This document shows, in pieces, positions 9,573-21,264 of a stretch of DNA of 64,000 bases; the first letter of the stretch is position 1; every line of letters starts with the position of its first letter. The translations under genes and the position numbers were made by a program. Source of the DNA: Isoetes taiwanensis (Eukaryota; Streptophyta; Lycopodiopsida; Isoetales; Isoetaceae); the NCBI GenBank assembly GCA_021234155.1, contig JAJEKV010000017.1, forward strand, positions 19,106,372 to 19,170,371. Direction: 5' to 3'. The notes below the pieces were generated by a model. It was given only the letters and a program-made list of their open reading frames with translations, was not told where the DNA came from and did not search any database.

Positions 9573-9941
9573 ATGAGCAAGCAAGAGAGCCAGTATAAGG
9601 TAATTTCCACAGTAGGGAAGGCTAAAGCTAAGTCCTTCATAGTCTTGATAGACTCAGGAAGTAGCCATAACTTTGCATCCCCCAGAATGGTTCAGATGTT
9701 GAAGTTGAAGCCGCTAAAGTCAAAACCAAGACCCGTTGTTTTAGCAAGTGGTGCAGTAAGGCAGACGGCGGGCAAGAGAATTAACTTCGACATCGACTTG
9801 CCAGGGATTAATATCCAGATGGGAGCAGAAGTAATGGGCATTGGAAAGTATGACTTGATCATAGGAATGGAGTACCTTGGGCCGGCAGGGGCCATTATCG
9901 CGGAAGGTGACCTTCCCAACGCCCGACGGCAAGATCATTGA
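9573..9941 (+). CDS. retroviral-type aspartic protease domain
   Basis: One open frame carries the active-site triad in IVLIDSGSSHNFAS (residues 23-36 of the frame; the catalytic Asp is residue 27). The second half has [10 protein letters not shown] (the hydrophobic-Gly motif closing the retropepsin fold). It lies directly downstream of gag and upstream of RT, the standard Ty3 order. It cleaves the Gag-Pol polyprotein. The frame ends at 9941 and coding continues in another frame from about 9877, a break that may be real or a sequence error. Confidence 0.85.
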   Translation: MSKQESQYKVISTVGKAKAKSFIVLIDSGSSHNFASPRMVQMLKLKPLKSKPRPVVLASGAVRQTAGKRINFDIDLPGINIQMGAEVMGIGKYDLIIGMEYLGPAGAIIAEGDLPNARRQDH

Positions 9942-11095
9942 GATAACAGGTAAGGAAGTTGTTCCCATCATGCAGTGCATGTCTTCTAAACGGCTGTTCA
10001 AGTGCATCAAGAGTGAGCAAGTGGCATACATCTTCAAGCTTGAGATTAGTGAGCCGGAATCAGAAGGAAGCAAAGAAGACAACGCGCTCAGCAAGTTGCC
10101 GAAGCAAGTATCTCAGCTAATCACGGAGTTCCATGATCTCTTTCCAGATGAGATCAAGCAGCTCCCTCCTTATAGGGGAGTCGAGTGCGAGATAGCACTC
10201 GAACCAGGAACAAAGCCAACAAGCAAGGCTCCATATAGAATGACAACACAGGAGTTGCCGAGTTGAAGAAGCGAGCTAGGAGGAGCCTTTCGACCTAGGT
10301 TTCATTAGACCTAGTGTCTCACCGCCGTTTGGAGCCCATTCTTTTGTCAAGAAGAAGGATGGATCTTTGAGGATGTGCATAGACTATAGACAGTTGAATA
10401 AGCACACCATTAAGAACAAGTATGCGCTCCCAAGATCAGACGACTTGATGGATCAGCTCCAAGGTGCAAAGATCTTCTCCAAAATCGACTTAAGGTCAGG
10501 TTATCATCAGATCAGGATAAAGGAAGAAGACATCCATAAGACCGCCTTCAGAACGCGGTATGGGCATTATGAGTTCACAGTAATGCCTTTCGGCTTATCA
10601 AATGCCCCCGCAACGTTCATGAGGCTCATGAACGATATCTTCAGGGAGTTCCTGGACACCTTTGTAATTGTTTTCTTTGACGACATTTTGGTGTATAGCA
10701 GATCCCTTGAAGAGCACGTACAACACTTGAGAAGAGTGCTAGAAAAGTTGAAGAGGCACCAGTTGTACGCCAAGTTGTCGAAGTGCCACTTCGCAACAGA
10801 AAAGGTGGAGTATCTAGGTCATGTGATCTCAGCGGAAGGCATCTCAATAGACCCCGCCAAGATTGAAGCCGTCATTCAGTGGCCGGCGCCAAAGAATGTG
10901 CATGAAGTCAGAAGTTTCCTCGGCCTAGCAGGGTACTACAGGAAGTTCGTAAAGAACTTTGCTAAGATAGCAGCCCCGTTAACAGACCTGACGAGGGCAG
11001 AGAAGGTGAAAGATTGGGTAGAGCATTGGCACAAGAAAGCCCAAAAGGGGTTCGAATTGTTGAAGGAAGCTTTAACAACAGCCCCTGGGCCTTAA
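9877..11095 (+). CDS. reverse transcriptase domain of the chromovirus
   Basis: The segment to 10266 ends with [15 protein letters not shown], the usual linker before RT. After a frame break the polymerase continues at 10367 ([20 protein letters not shown]). The 242-codon frame holds [13 protein letters not shown] (first catalytic Asp, residue 41), the [13 protein letters not shown] fingers/palm motif, and [10 protein letters not shown] with the Asp pair at residues 105-106. It ends with [20 protein letters not shown] and [12 protein letters not shown], hallmark Ty3 sequences. It copies genomic RNA to cDNA. The wording is closest to chromoviruses such as Tekay/Reina types, consistent with the chromodomain downstream. 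Confidence 0.93.
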
Positions 11096-11640
11096 CCCCC
11101 GCCGGACCGGGAGAAAGATAAGCTTGTAGCAACGGTGCGCAGTAAGATAGCTCAAAGTGCGGTGCTTATGCAAGAAGAGCGTGTGGTAGCGTATGATTCC
11201 GTGAAGATGAACGACGCCAGACGCGGCTACCCAACGCACGCATCGGGGAGTTGCCTGCGGTTGTCGTGGCACTAAGAATATGGAGGCATTATCTCTTGGG
11301 AAGGAAGTTCCAATTGGATACGTAACCATCGAGCCTCCAATATGTATTCACGCAACCACACCTTTAACGGAGGCGTGCGGAGATGGATGGAGTTCCTCGA
11401 AGAATATGACTTTGATATAGTCTACAAGCCGGGAAGCTCAATGTGGTAGCAGCGCGCTTTCAAGGCATCCCCCGACAACTAGAGTGCATTGCAATGCAAT
11501 TTCGACGCCTCCCGGCGACTTTGGTAAAAGGATTGAAGAGTCCTTGCCAACGGATGTGGATTTCGAGGGAAGTATGGGCAAGCCTTTCAAGGAGGCCGTA
11601 ACAGGATAAAGAGCGGGAGGCCTTTAAGCATTATAAGAAG
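11096..11640 (+). pseudogene. RNase H region of pol (frame-broken)
   Basis: Phrases in different frames match the Ty3 RNase H: VAYDSVKMNDA, ELPAVVVALRIWRHYLLGRKFQLDT (a contact stretch typical of this domain, shown by position 11253-11322) and MEFLEEYDFDIVYKPG. Multiple frame switches within 500 bp leave no continuous domain. It would degrade the RNA strand during cDNA synthesis. Confidence 0.7.
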
Positions 11641-12716
11641 GAAGGCAACCTGTTATACCATAAGAACAAGTTGTGCGCACCGAATCATCGTGGGTAAGGA
11701 AGTTGATCCTCCATGACACGACAACAACAGCCCAATAGCCGGCCATGCGGGATTCATGAAAACATATTTCAAAGCACGCAGCAGCCTATTATTGGCCGTG
11801 AATGAAGAAGCAAATAGCTCGCTACATCAAGGAATGTCGGCTATGCCAGCAGACGAAGGCGAGGCGGCTCGAATTCAGGGGCATTAGAGCCATTAGCGGT
11901 GCCAAACGCTAAGTGGGAGGTAATCAAAGATGGATTTTATCACGGGACTCCCAAGAAAAATGAGAGGCAAGGATGCCTTGATGGTAGTGGTCGACAAGTT
12001 GTCGAAGATGGCACATTTTGTGCCTTGCGTAACCACGATCTGACCATGGATACAAAGAAAGCTCTTCACCAAAGAGATCTTCAGGCTTCATGGCATGCCA
12101 AGGGAGATCATTTCCGACAGGGATCCGAAGTTCATGAGCGCCTTTTGGCAAGACCTCTTTGCGACGATCCAGACAAAGCTATCCATGAGCACGGCATATC
12201 ATCCTCAGACGGATGGCCAGACGGAGCGGACCAACAGGATTTTAGAGGACATGCTACTTAAACTATGTGCGGAATAAGCAAAGTATGTGGGAAGAATTTA
12301 TTCACTTGGTGGAGTTTGCATACAATAGCACCAAGCGGGAATCATCCCAAATGTCGCCGTTTATGATCAATTACACGACTTATCCGCAGCCTAACTCCGC
12401 ACACTTGGCACAACCCCCGTCAAAGGTGGAAGTTTCGCAGCAGATGTTGGCCGATATGCAGCAGCTCGTAGAGGAAGTTCGTGGCTATCTGCTAGCAGCA
12501 AGAAGTCGTCAAAAGAGCATCGCCGACAAGCATCGAACAGTAAGAGAGTTCAAAGTTGGAGATGATGTTTGGCTCAAGATTAAGGTGAAGCAGTGGCTTC
12601 GGGATCGGCAATTGCAAGAAGCTTGCTCCAAGGTGGGCTGGACCTTCGGAATAGTCGAGAAACTAGGCAATCAAGCCTACAAGCTAGACTTGCCAAAGAC
12701 ACCTAAAGATTCATAA
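11641..12716 (+). pseudogene. integrase of the chromovirus (frame-broken)
   Basis: The N-terminal zinc-binding HHCC segment is recognisable near 11760-11860 (ARYIKECRLCQQTKAR). The catalytic core appears as [18 protein letters not shown] (about 11974), then [18 protein letters not shown] and [17 protein letters not shown] in the frame 12095-12277. These supply the D,D-35-E residues. From 12267 a second frame continues with EFAYNSTKRESSQMSPF and the GPY/F-type region ending near 12716 (DDVWLK, then KLGNQAYKLDLP). It inserts the cDNA and is expected to act in the nucleus. Frame breaks at several places prevent a single reading. Confidence 0.88.
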
Positions 12717-12779
12717 GGTCTTCCTTTGTGAGTTTTGAAGAAGCATACCCCAAATCCGCAAGTCTTGGATCTGGCCAAC

Positions 12780-13030
12780 GCTTATTTGTTGGAAATGATC
12801 GAGGAACAGTTTGGAAATAGTTCCAGAATTGATTCTTGATAAAGCTTTCAAGAAAACGAGGAGATCGAATTCCTCCAAAGATTTGGTCAAGTGGGAAACA
12901 CTTACCGCTGGAAGACGCCACGTGGGTACTTAAGAAAGATTTAGTAAAGCAAAGCATCCACGGTTTATGGAGCAATGGGACGGCAAAGGTCATCTCCAAG
13001 AAATCGGCTCGGGCATGTCGATTTGTGTAG
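12780..13030 (+). pseudogene. C-terminal chromodomain of integrase (one frame break)
   Basis: PELILDKAFKK begins near 12823 in one frame, leading to KDLVKWE. The sequence then continues in the next frame as LPLEDATWVLKKDLVKQ. The pattern KWxxLPxxDATWE/V is the chromodomain signature at the integrase C terminus of chromoviruses, where it binds methylated histone tails and guides insertion. A single indel between KWE and LPLED breaks the frame here. Confidence 0.85.
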
Positions 13031-13051
13031 GTTAATTCTTGTGTAGTAAGA

Positions 13052-13480
13052 TTAATCCACGATGCCACCTATGCTTGGTATGGGTCGCATGCGTTTACCG
13101 ATGATGGGACCACTACGGTGATCTCTAGGGCGTGGTGTAATGTCAATGTAGGCATGACCGTTTTCGCTTTGGGCGAAAGTGGAAGGTAGATTAGAAAGTC
13201 TACTACGTCCCACGAAGTAGACGACCTTGAGAGAAAGGAGGTCATTGAGGAATGCATTGATAGGAAAAGCACCTTTAGCCCCATATATGCTTTGATAGGA
13301 GGAATCTATCCTTGGCGCCCACGCCAGAAGGATATCCTCCACTGGGCAACTAGGGGTGTAGGCATGAGCCGCATATAGGCATGTAGGATTTCGTCTCGCG
13401 GCCATAATGGAAGATTCACCCTCTTCCCTACGCCGGGAGATTAGCCATGCATCCATGTAGATAGGTGGGGTGGTCACCAT
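13052..13480 (-). other. antisense open frame in the 3' untranslated part of the element
   Basis: A 142-codon minus-strand frame lies between the chromodomain and the 3' LTR. It contains no recognised domain. Antisense frames are known in some plant LTR elements, but GC-rich sequence also gives chance frames of this size, so I would not treat it as a gene without transcript evidence. Confidence 0.2.
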
Positions 13481-13881
13481 ATAACCAAAAATTTTAATTA
13501 ATAATTAAATGGTACTAACGTAGTGTCGACCTGCAGGCCAGTAGAGCGCTCCGGAGGGCAAGGAGGTCGGATTATTTGAAGACTTGCAACACAAATTTTG
13601 TTGGAATGTGTTGCAAGGAATGAAGAGTGCCTCGGACGTAATTTTAAAATTTTGATAAACTTAATAGTAATGTTAAGGGAATGTTGGAGTAATCTGTTAG
13701 TAATGTAGTGAATTGATAAGTTATTTTATAATATAATAATGTGATAAAAGTATTACCTTAAGGTAATCGTAATAAATGTGTAAGTATTATAGTAGTATAT
13801 CGTATGCATCAGGTTGATTGCAGGTGTAGGGAAGATCCCAAGGTGGGGAGAACCAACGATGCCGCGGACAAAGATCATTTC
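13481..13881 (+). other. 3' non-coding region before the 3' LTR
   Basis: This is AT-rich with no gene seen. A second polypurine-like stretch, AAGGTGGGGAGAA, lies at about 13840-13852, 42 bp upstream of the one that abuts the LTR. It could be a duplicated or central-type priming site. Confidence 0.4.
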
Positions 13882-13895
13882 AAAGGTGGGGAGAA
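13882..13895 (+). other. polypurine tract
   Basis: AAAGGTGGGGAGAA directly precedes the TGTGACGTTC start of the 3' LTR. This is the plus-strand priming site for reverse transcription. Confidence 0.85.
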
Positions 13896-15596
13896 TGTGA
13901 CGTTCGGCCCTGAAGATACGCTCGGGGCGTATATTGTAATGCCGCCACGCCACGCTGCACACGCCACCCCGATTGACGTGTACGCCAACGTATAGCCAAG
14001 TGGGTAGCCCCTAGGGGGCAACTTGCTAAGAATGTGCATTAGTATTAATGTGCACATTTTCCAATGTACACATTAATGTAGGCACACATTTCCATGTGGC
14101 CACTTGATGCCAAGTGGGCCATACCCATAGGTGCAATTAATGTGCACATTTTCCAATGTACACATTCATTAATGTGCACACATTTCCATGTGGGCACATT
14201 TGGCCACCTAGCCCTTAAAAGCAAGTGGGCCCATTTCCAATTATCCCACATGCCAAAAGGGGATAATTGGAAACCCTAGCCAACCCCCTTGTCTATATAG
14301 GGTTGGAAACCCTAGCTGACCCAATTTTCGATTTTAGGGCTTCGGAACTCTGTTTTGGCTGCCTCAACAAATAAAAAAAACCGCATCCCGCACTCGACCG
14401 GGAGAATTGCAACCTTAGTTTCTCTAGATTGGCGTTTTATTGCCAGGGATGGTCGAGCTCAGTGCAGGAGGAGCCTCTCAAGGACCAGGTATTTGGCCAA
14501 TTAGATAGTCTAAACCCTATTTTAGTCATTGTATCAGTAGGTTTAGCCTATTACATTGCCCATAGCAGCCCTCTAGATCTTTAGATAGCGGATTCTAACT
14601 AAAGAACCTAACTCTATGTTGTAGATTAGATCTAGTTCTTTAGTTCTCTGTGAAGTATATGGATGATGCATCTCTATGAACTCCTTGTATTGGGAAGGGG
14701 GGTAGAGACCTAAAGCTTTGTAGATGATGTTCCTAGAGTAGCCTCTCTAGCACACTGTAGATGCGGCCTGTGCACAAGAGCCACACCTGGTTGTGGGTGA
14801 AGGGGGCGACCGGGCTTATAAGGAGGTTCATGTTCGACTCTTGAACGACCCCTATGGTGTGTTAGTACTTGCTTGGGGGGTCACCGCGGACTAGGTCTAA
14901 TGGCTTGCCACCGCGAAAGTGGGCAAGGCATGGGCCCGACACCGTGAGGTGGTGAATATGACCTTCCATTGAGTTCAAGTCGGATATGGGCGGTGGCCCT
15001 CTAGTCACCTTGAGTCGGCATTGTAGATCTCTCGGAGGGAGAGATCCCTACCGCCCCATCGGGCCGGGGAGATGTAACCCGGGATATAGGCCCCTTGGCT
15101 ATGCATCCGGGCGGGCTACAATCAGGTCCCAACACTTTTCAACCTACTCGCAAAGTGTGCATTGGGAGGGGCGGATGGAGTGGACAACCCTAGGCCATGT
15201 TCTTATGCCGCCCAAATCCATTGCCATGAAATTACATGCGCAATGAACTCGGAGACCCAAGCTTGTCGGGTCCATCCCCGTGGTTCCGAGCCTTGGGTAG
15301 GATTCCCTATGTGATGTGCCGATCTTTGTCTATGCAGATATGTGGAGGACCATCCCATTGATGGTCGCATGATGTTGATGTATGTGCTAACCGACATGTA
15401 TGTTTACGCCTCGCCAGCCTAGGTAGGCCCCGAGGGAGGCTGGTGCAATGACCCTTCCACTCTTCCCACCGGAACCCCGTTACGTTGCAAAGTGTCATGT
15501 GGAGGGCCCTCGTATTGGCACCTGAGCTGGTATGGGGGGATGAACTGGTCGGTCGTTATACGGTGAATGCACCGTGATACGAGAGGGGACGCCACA
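13896..15596 (+). repeat. 3' LTR
   Basis: Begins TGTGACGTTC and ends GGACGCCACA, followed by the AAGAG target duplication at 15597-15601. It is collinear with the 5' LTR but 31 bp longer, the excess lying in small patches. Its TATA box is at 14294-14299. Confidence 0.95.
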
Positions 15597-15601
15597 AAGA
15601 G

Positions 15602-16640
15602 GGATGCCAAAGGCGGGAAGACGAAAGTCGAAAGCACGAGGAGGACTAAGGCGCCAGAGGAACGTAAAAGGTTTGTTTTAGGGCTTAATAACCGGAGGCT
15701 TAAGAGGTATGAAGAGTGCTAAACCGGAACCGTTGATGGTGCCAGTGTCAAAAGATGCTAAGAAGGGTATTGAGAGGCAAAAATTTGGCTAAGTCCCAAA
15801 ACGTAAGGGAGAAGCAATGAACGGTGAGGATGAGACGCGGAAAGAAAGATCGGATGTGACAGATGGCAAAGGACACCCATTAATGTTCGACGGGCGTGGA
15901 AAGAAGGAATGACATTCAACGCCGGGCAACTCGAAGTGGGATATCATTAAAAAAGGAATGTCGAAGGTACCATGGCTAGATATGCGCGGGAGAACAGATT
16001 CTCATTTTAGAAACAACCTTGCATTGCAAACACGTTGGCGATTTGTGTGATTGGTCCACGCCGACAAGGAGTTCCTCCATTGGCTATATAAGACTAACCG
16101 AGAAACGAAGGCATCCGGATGGCGCTTTCGGTATGGCTGGCTGGCGGCTTGAACGAAGATTGCACAATGCCCACTAACCGCCGAGTGGATCACTTGTAAG
16201 ATGAATTGTGCGGATCTTCGGCGCCGCCACAACCGTGGCATTCGTGATGGGCTACCTGGTGTGCGGGATGGCTGAACATCCGACCAAGACCAACGGGATG
16301 GAGGTGGTTCTCGCATCTTCATTTGGGATGGAAAGAACCTCTACCATCTCCTCCAAGATCACCTCCGCTCCAACCCGAGTAGAGGGTTTTTCCCGTAGGA
16401 CTTAGTAAATAGGGCTCGAGCCCGCTTTTTGTATATAGGGCAGTGCCCATAGCGAAAAGCGGGCTGGGGGCCCACATTTTGTAAAAAAATCTCCACTATA
16501 ATATAATCTACCGCCTTTCTAGTCAATTTCGTGGTGTTTGCTTCTTGAACTGCCTCTCGTGTGTTGATGTTCACTTTTACGTGTGATGAAATGCTTTGAG
16601 GCGAAAACCATTAACCAATGTAGGTAATGGAGTGCCATCT
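15602..16640. other. non-coding or heavily decayed part of the host element
   Basis: This follows directly after the target duplication. I see no domain between 15602 and about 16400. A minus-strand stretch at about 16400-16570 continues from the integrase end. The sequence is GC-richer than the gene-bearing half of the window, which fits transposon origin. Confidence 0.4.
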
Positions 16641-16643
16641 AAC

Positions 16644-17545
16644 TCAGCTAGTTGGAAAACGCTTGGTCGAACCACTTGAACAATTTGATAAGGGCCAAGC
16701 CAAAGCTAAACTTGAGTTTGGGAAAATTTTTGTACTGGAATCATAAAGAAGAACCAAATCTCCTTCTTTGAATGTTTTTGTCTTCAAACGTTTGTCATGT
16801 AAAGATTTTTGCAAATCTGTTGTCCATGAAGAACACGAATATAAGCATCCCTTGAAGTTCATCCAACTGTTCTAATTGATAGACCCGTTCTTTGAGAGCG
16901 GTTTGGTGGATTATGAGCAAGAGCCGGTTGAAAAGGGAGTGTTGGAAGGATGTATTCAAATGGCATGAGAGCTTCGACCATAAACCAATTTAAAAGGAGT
17001 GTGACCCGTAGCAATCTTGAAACAAGTATTGTAGGCCCAAAGAACAATAGGGAAGTTTTGTCCGCCAACATGCGGGAAGCGTCACAAATTTTCTTGAGAA
17101 TGGTGACCCGAGTTTTGTTGGTGCTTTACGCCAACCCATTGCCTTGAGGATAGTAAGGTGTGCTCTTGTGATGATGTATCGGGGGATAATCCGTCAGCTC
17201 TTTGATAGTATGATTGATGAAATGAACACCACGGTCCAATGACCAGCTCAGTAGAGGCGGCCGAATCGGCGTGATGATTTGTTGATAGAGGACTCTAGCG
17301 TGCTAGCAGCAGTGTTGTGCTGGAAGTGCACAAGCTTCCGCCCATTTGGTGGCGAGTCGGTGAGAACAGAATGTATCGCACGAAAGTGTGCCTCGGGGAG
17401 GATCTATAGGTCCCACAAAGTCCATTCCCCATTTGAAGGGAAGTGGCGTGGCGGCCGGCGTCAAAGGGAAGAGCGTCCGCGGGCGTGGGGCGCCCCACCG
17501 GCGGCAAGCATCACCGCGTCTTGGCGCATGCGTGAGCATCTTTGA
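16644..17545 (-). pseudogene. integrase of the minus-strand element
   Basis: Minus-strand pieces in several frames: PFKWGMDFVGPID near 17401-17440 (start of the catalytic core), NFPIVLWAYNTCFKIATGHT near 17000-17060 (the conserved WAYNT/TGxTP region), and KTFKEGDLVLLYDS near 16735-16775 (start of the C-terminal domain). No continuous frame remains. Confidence 0.8.
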
Positions 17546-17868
17546 AGAGCGTGGGCCAATAATACCCGAGAGAAGGATTTTTGCGTCGCCGTGGTGTCAC
17601 CATGAAAATGACCACCACCGGAGCCCTTGATGAGCTTCTCGAACAATGTCCGGAACTTCATGAGGTAGAACACACGTCGAAGGATGGTGTCCTTACCCTT
17701 TTGTAGAGATGTCCAAGCAACCATGGTGTAGTCACGGACCTCTCGAGGAGAAATTGATGGCGACGGGATTGTCGCTGGCGGGTGAGAGCGCCGCCTCGTC
17801 TTTCCGGTGGAAGAGCACCGTGAGGAGGTACCGCTGAAAATCATGGAACCAATGTGGTGTTGCCGTGA

Positions 17869-18426
17869 CTAAAAAGAGTTGAGCATCGGGGAAGGCGCCC
17901 GAGACCCCTTGCGGGGATCATCCGTGTGGATGCGTGAAAGATAATCCGGAACAACATGAGATTTGCCAGCCTTTATGAACGATTTCAAAAGGAGCAAATT
18001 CTTGAGAAGAAGGACCCAACGAGCAATGCGCCCGTGGGCGTGGACTTGTTGATCAAATAGAGGAGTGCTTGGTGGTCCACAAAGAACTTGATTTGACTGC
18101 CCAAAAGGTAATGACGGGCGTTGGACACGTAAAATGAGACCCAAAGCTTCACGCCCGTGGCGTAATAGTTGCGCCAGCGAATTGAGTTTTCGGTGGGGCG
18201 TAGCGATTTGGTTTATCGGTGTCGCGATCATATTCTTGAGAAAGAACAGCTCAATAGCAAACGCCGGAGACATCGACATGAACGCGGAAAGGGCTTGTCC
18301 CATTGAGGAGGAACAAGAACCGTGTGCTCGAGTAAGCAAAAGCGGTTGTTGGAAAGCGGCTTCCGCTTTGGGAATTCCAAGCCCGGTGGATTCGATCACC
18401 CGTGAGTTTATGAATGGGATCCGCAA
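17869..18426 (-). pseudogene. RNase H region of the minus-strand element
   Basis: The minus-strand frame ends with FIKAGKSHVVPDYLSRIHTD. Its KAGKSxVVxDxLSR pattern marks the end of the Ty3 RNase H domain before integrase. Upstream in the same frame are PLFDQQVHAHGRIARWVLLL, matching the usual DHxxLxxL...RxxRWxxxL region in degraded form. Confidence 0.75.
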
Positions 18427-18599
18427 TGGCTGCCTTGATCCCGTATGAAGGTGGAGTAATAATTGACCTTTCCGGGGAAAGAGCGTGTCTCTTTGATATT
18501 GGCCGGTGCTTGAGCCTTGAGCACAATAACCGATTTTGGAGGATCGGTGGTGATTCCCCGCTTTGTCGACAACATGGCCCTAACGAGAACACCGAAGTG

Positions 18600-19260
18600 A
18601 CGCAAAAGGTGCATTTTTCGAGGATTGAGACTAATGGGACTCATCACATTTCGGAAGACGAAGTTCCAATTTATCCAAATGGTCAGCCATGGGCAGTAAA
18701 GAGAAGTCATCTTGAAAAATTTGCAAGAAGGGATTTTCCTTCATGAAATCATGAAAAACTTAGAGCATGATGCGTTGAAATGTTGAAGGAGAGTTGGATA
18801 ATCCAAAAGGAACCACCTTGTAGGCAAAAAGTCCCCCGGGGTGGTGGTGAAAGTGGTCTTGAGTTGATCAGATTCTTTGATGGAGATCGATTGTAGCCGA
18901 AAAAACCATCCATAAAAGGAGTACATCTCATGTCGACCACTTCTTCCGTAACTTGGAGTGCGTGAAGGGAAGTGGAAAATGATCACGCCCGCGGCCGATT
19001 GAGTTTAGATAGTCTACACAAACGCGGATCTTACCATTGTGCTTAAGGGCAATGACGATGGGGCTCACCCATTCGTAATGTTTGACCTCATAGATCAAAC
19101 CCGCAGCAAGGAGTTTGTCAATTTCCGCCTTGACGCGATCACGGTAATTAGGGTTGAGCTCAGATCGTCGTTGCTACAACGGGTCGTGCATCGATTTGGT
19201 AGGAATGGTGAGTTCCCCAAGCTTTTGTTGATTCCCAAGATCTTTGTAACTCCGGCTAAA
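18600..19260 (-). pseudogene. reverse transcriptase of the minus-strand element
   Basis: On the minus strand: SPIVIALKHNGKIRVCVDYL (about 19000-19065), VVPFGLSNSPSTF (about 18785-18825), then IFQDDFSLY (about 18700-18720) containing the catalytic Asp pair, and ANIKETRSFPGKVNYYSTFI near 18450-18520, the FLG.xNYY-type connection motif. Frame changes separate these motifs. Confidence 0.85.
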
Positions 19261-19899
19261 AATGTGTTTGAATTTTTGAGCGTGGACGGCCCCTGATACG
19301 ATAAGGAGCCGGAAGGTTTGCAAAATCGCGGACAAGTTGATTGTTGCCAACGTCCACAATCTCGACTTCCGGAGTCTGAATATGGGGTATGACTTGATTA
19401 TCACCGACAATGTGGGCAGGAGGTTGAGCATAACCGATGCGTGGCACTTTGCGTGGTGAAAAAGAGAGGTTGCTCGGTGTCATCTAGCAATGGTTGCTTC
19501 ATGACAAATAGGTGTACATCAACAGAGTTGCGGGAGTGTCGATGATTCGAAAAGTGATCAACGCGCGTTGGATTCGATTGCAAGGAGCCGGATAGGGTCA
19601 AGTAAGGCAGCCGTACCGGTCCCGATCAAGAGTCATTTCTCCCCAAGGATCGCGATATTCGGGTAGGATGGCAGAGGCGACTTCGCTTGGTGGAGCCCGA
19701 ACTTGATAAATATTCCGAGCTTCTTCAGAATCGTGTCGAGAGAGAAGGTTCCGCATTGTCAACGTAAATGATCCTACCGTTTGCAAGTCCATGGTGGCAT
19801 TGAGATGACCATCGTTGATGACTAACGGTCCGTGGCCCGATAATGGATACTCTTTGCCCGGCGAGAAAGGTCCCCTACCAAAGCATTTCATAGTCACCG

Positions 19900-20130
19900 G
19901 ATCTTCGCCCGACTTTCCACACTCCAAATTCCATGGGAAAGCGGAGATCACCTATGTTGATGTGAAGAATAGGTGTGACGCCTTGAGGTCTCGTGATGTG
20001 GCCATTAGCCAATTTGATGTCATATGGGGCAACGAAAGAGTTGTGTGATGCCCATTTGTTTTGCGGAGTTTATCCGTGATGAGATTGACCGCACTACCTC
20101 CATCGATTTGAACATGGTTGACTTGCTAAT
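19900..20130 (-). pseudogene. protease region of the minus-strand element
   Basis: A minus-strand reading near 20060-20110 gives VQIDGGSAVNLITDKLRK. DGGSxVN is the aspartic-protease active site typical of the Tat/Athila branch of plant Ty3 elements. Downstream leftward frames are fragmented. Confidence 0.65.
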
Positions 20131-20802
20131 TTCCCACCGTGGCATGGACCGTGGGTGTAGAGGTAGCCAGCCCCAACTAAAACAGTTGGGAGTGGTAACT
20201 GGTCCTTGAGAGCAGGACAGAGTTTTAAAATGGTTGCCAAGCTTAAAGGAATTTTGATCTTGGCGAGCTCCTCTTGGAGTTCGAGAGGTACATGAGAAAA
20301 AGGATCTGCTGGTTCCACCGGGTGCGGGGAGTGCGTGGCGGGGAAGCAAAGAACTTCTTTGAGTAAGTCAACCTACCTGCAATATTGGGATATGTCCGAG
20401 AGCGTGGAGGTTGAGATGTTGAAGGTGTATCTTGTGCGTGTTGAGCTCTAGTGGTGGCATGAACATTTGCCAATGTGCGGCCTTGCAGCTTGCATGAGGT
20501 TCAAAATGCTTTGGCTTAACTTTGGGCATGACATGTGGCATGAGCTTTTCCAAGTCGTGCAAAGTGAACCTTTTTTTCGTCCCCATGAGGAATGGTGTCA
20601 ACTGCAAAGGCAGGTTGCGTGCCCTTCTGAATAATAGTCAAGGGACGTGATGCCTTGGTGGCGCGTGAAACTAAACCAACCCAATTTGACTTTGGACTGG
20701 AGGATTAAGTGCACGAAAAATTTCCTCTTGGGCTTGTTGATCCGGTGAGGTGGATTTCTTTGGAGCTAGTTGATAGCGATTGCCGAGGCGCTCTTGGTGG
20801 CT

Positions 20803-21252
20803 TTAAGAACTGGTCGGTGGGCCTTGTTTGCCATTAGCGAGCCGAGTTGGTAAGCCGTGAGGCGGACCGATGTGGTCTGATTTGTGCCGTGAAGCCGCAC
20901 TGAACTTGTGGAAGTTGAGGACACGGGTGGTGGTATGACCCCATTCTTGGCGGTGATAACACCGAGCTTTAGAAGGATCAAAAGGAGGACGTTGGTTGGA
21001 TCCCCGTGGTTGGTCCTGTTGTCGGATAGAGTTATGCGGGCTGCACTTTGAAGAGGTGGGCTGCCGATAGTCGCGATTGTTGCCGAGGTGTGGTTTGCAC
21101 TTGATAAACCATTTTGTTATGAGCGGTGTGGGATGAGTGCGAGTGCACTCTTCCGTGGCATGATTGCACATGTTGCATCGCTTGCAATGAGGCGGGCCAT
21201 TGGTGGAGTTGCACTCATTGGCCAAATGGCTTGATATTTGCAAATATGGCAC
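20803..21252 (-). pseudogene. gag nucleocapsid with CCHC zinc knuckle
   Basis: The minus-strand frame contains CKRCNMCNHATEEC at about 21145-21186, an exact CX2CX4HX4C zinc knuckle of retrotransposon nucleocapsids, which binds genomic RNA. Downstream residues are basic and proline-rich. Confidence 0.85.
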
Positions 21253-21264
21253 CAGATTTGATCG

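Larger units (their letters stand above)
2221..15596 (+). mobile_element. complete Ty3/Gypsy chromovirus LTR retrotransposon with two extra gene modules
   Basis: Two direct LTRs (2221-3890 and 13896-15596) begin TGTGACGT and end ACGTCACA or ACGCCACA. They flank a roughly 10-kb interior and are bordered by the 5-bp duplication AAGAG. Order inside: primer-binding site, two hairpin-TATA-ORF modules (4095 to about 8150), gag, protease, RT, RNase H, integrase, chromodomain, polypurine tract. Pol order RT-RH-IN and the chromodomain place it in the chromoviruses. The LTRs share a perfectly identical stretch of about 400 bp (2291-2690 with 13970-14369), so insertion is recent, yet the coding region is full of frame breaks. 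The two modules upstream of gag are not part of a normal chromovirus; the first encodes a CENH3-like histone. The element is nested in older minus-strand transposon sequence. Confidence 0.95.

Noticed and set aside
13525-13540. GTCGACCTGCAGGC resembles a cloning-vector polylinker
   Set aside because: The match is only about 14 bp and ends in non-vector sequence; the surroundings are continuous retrotransposon 3' region. No sign of vector.
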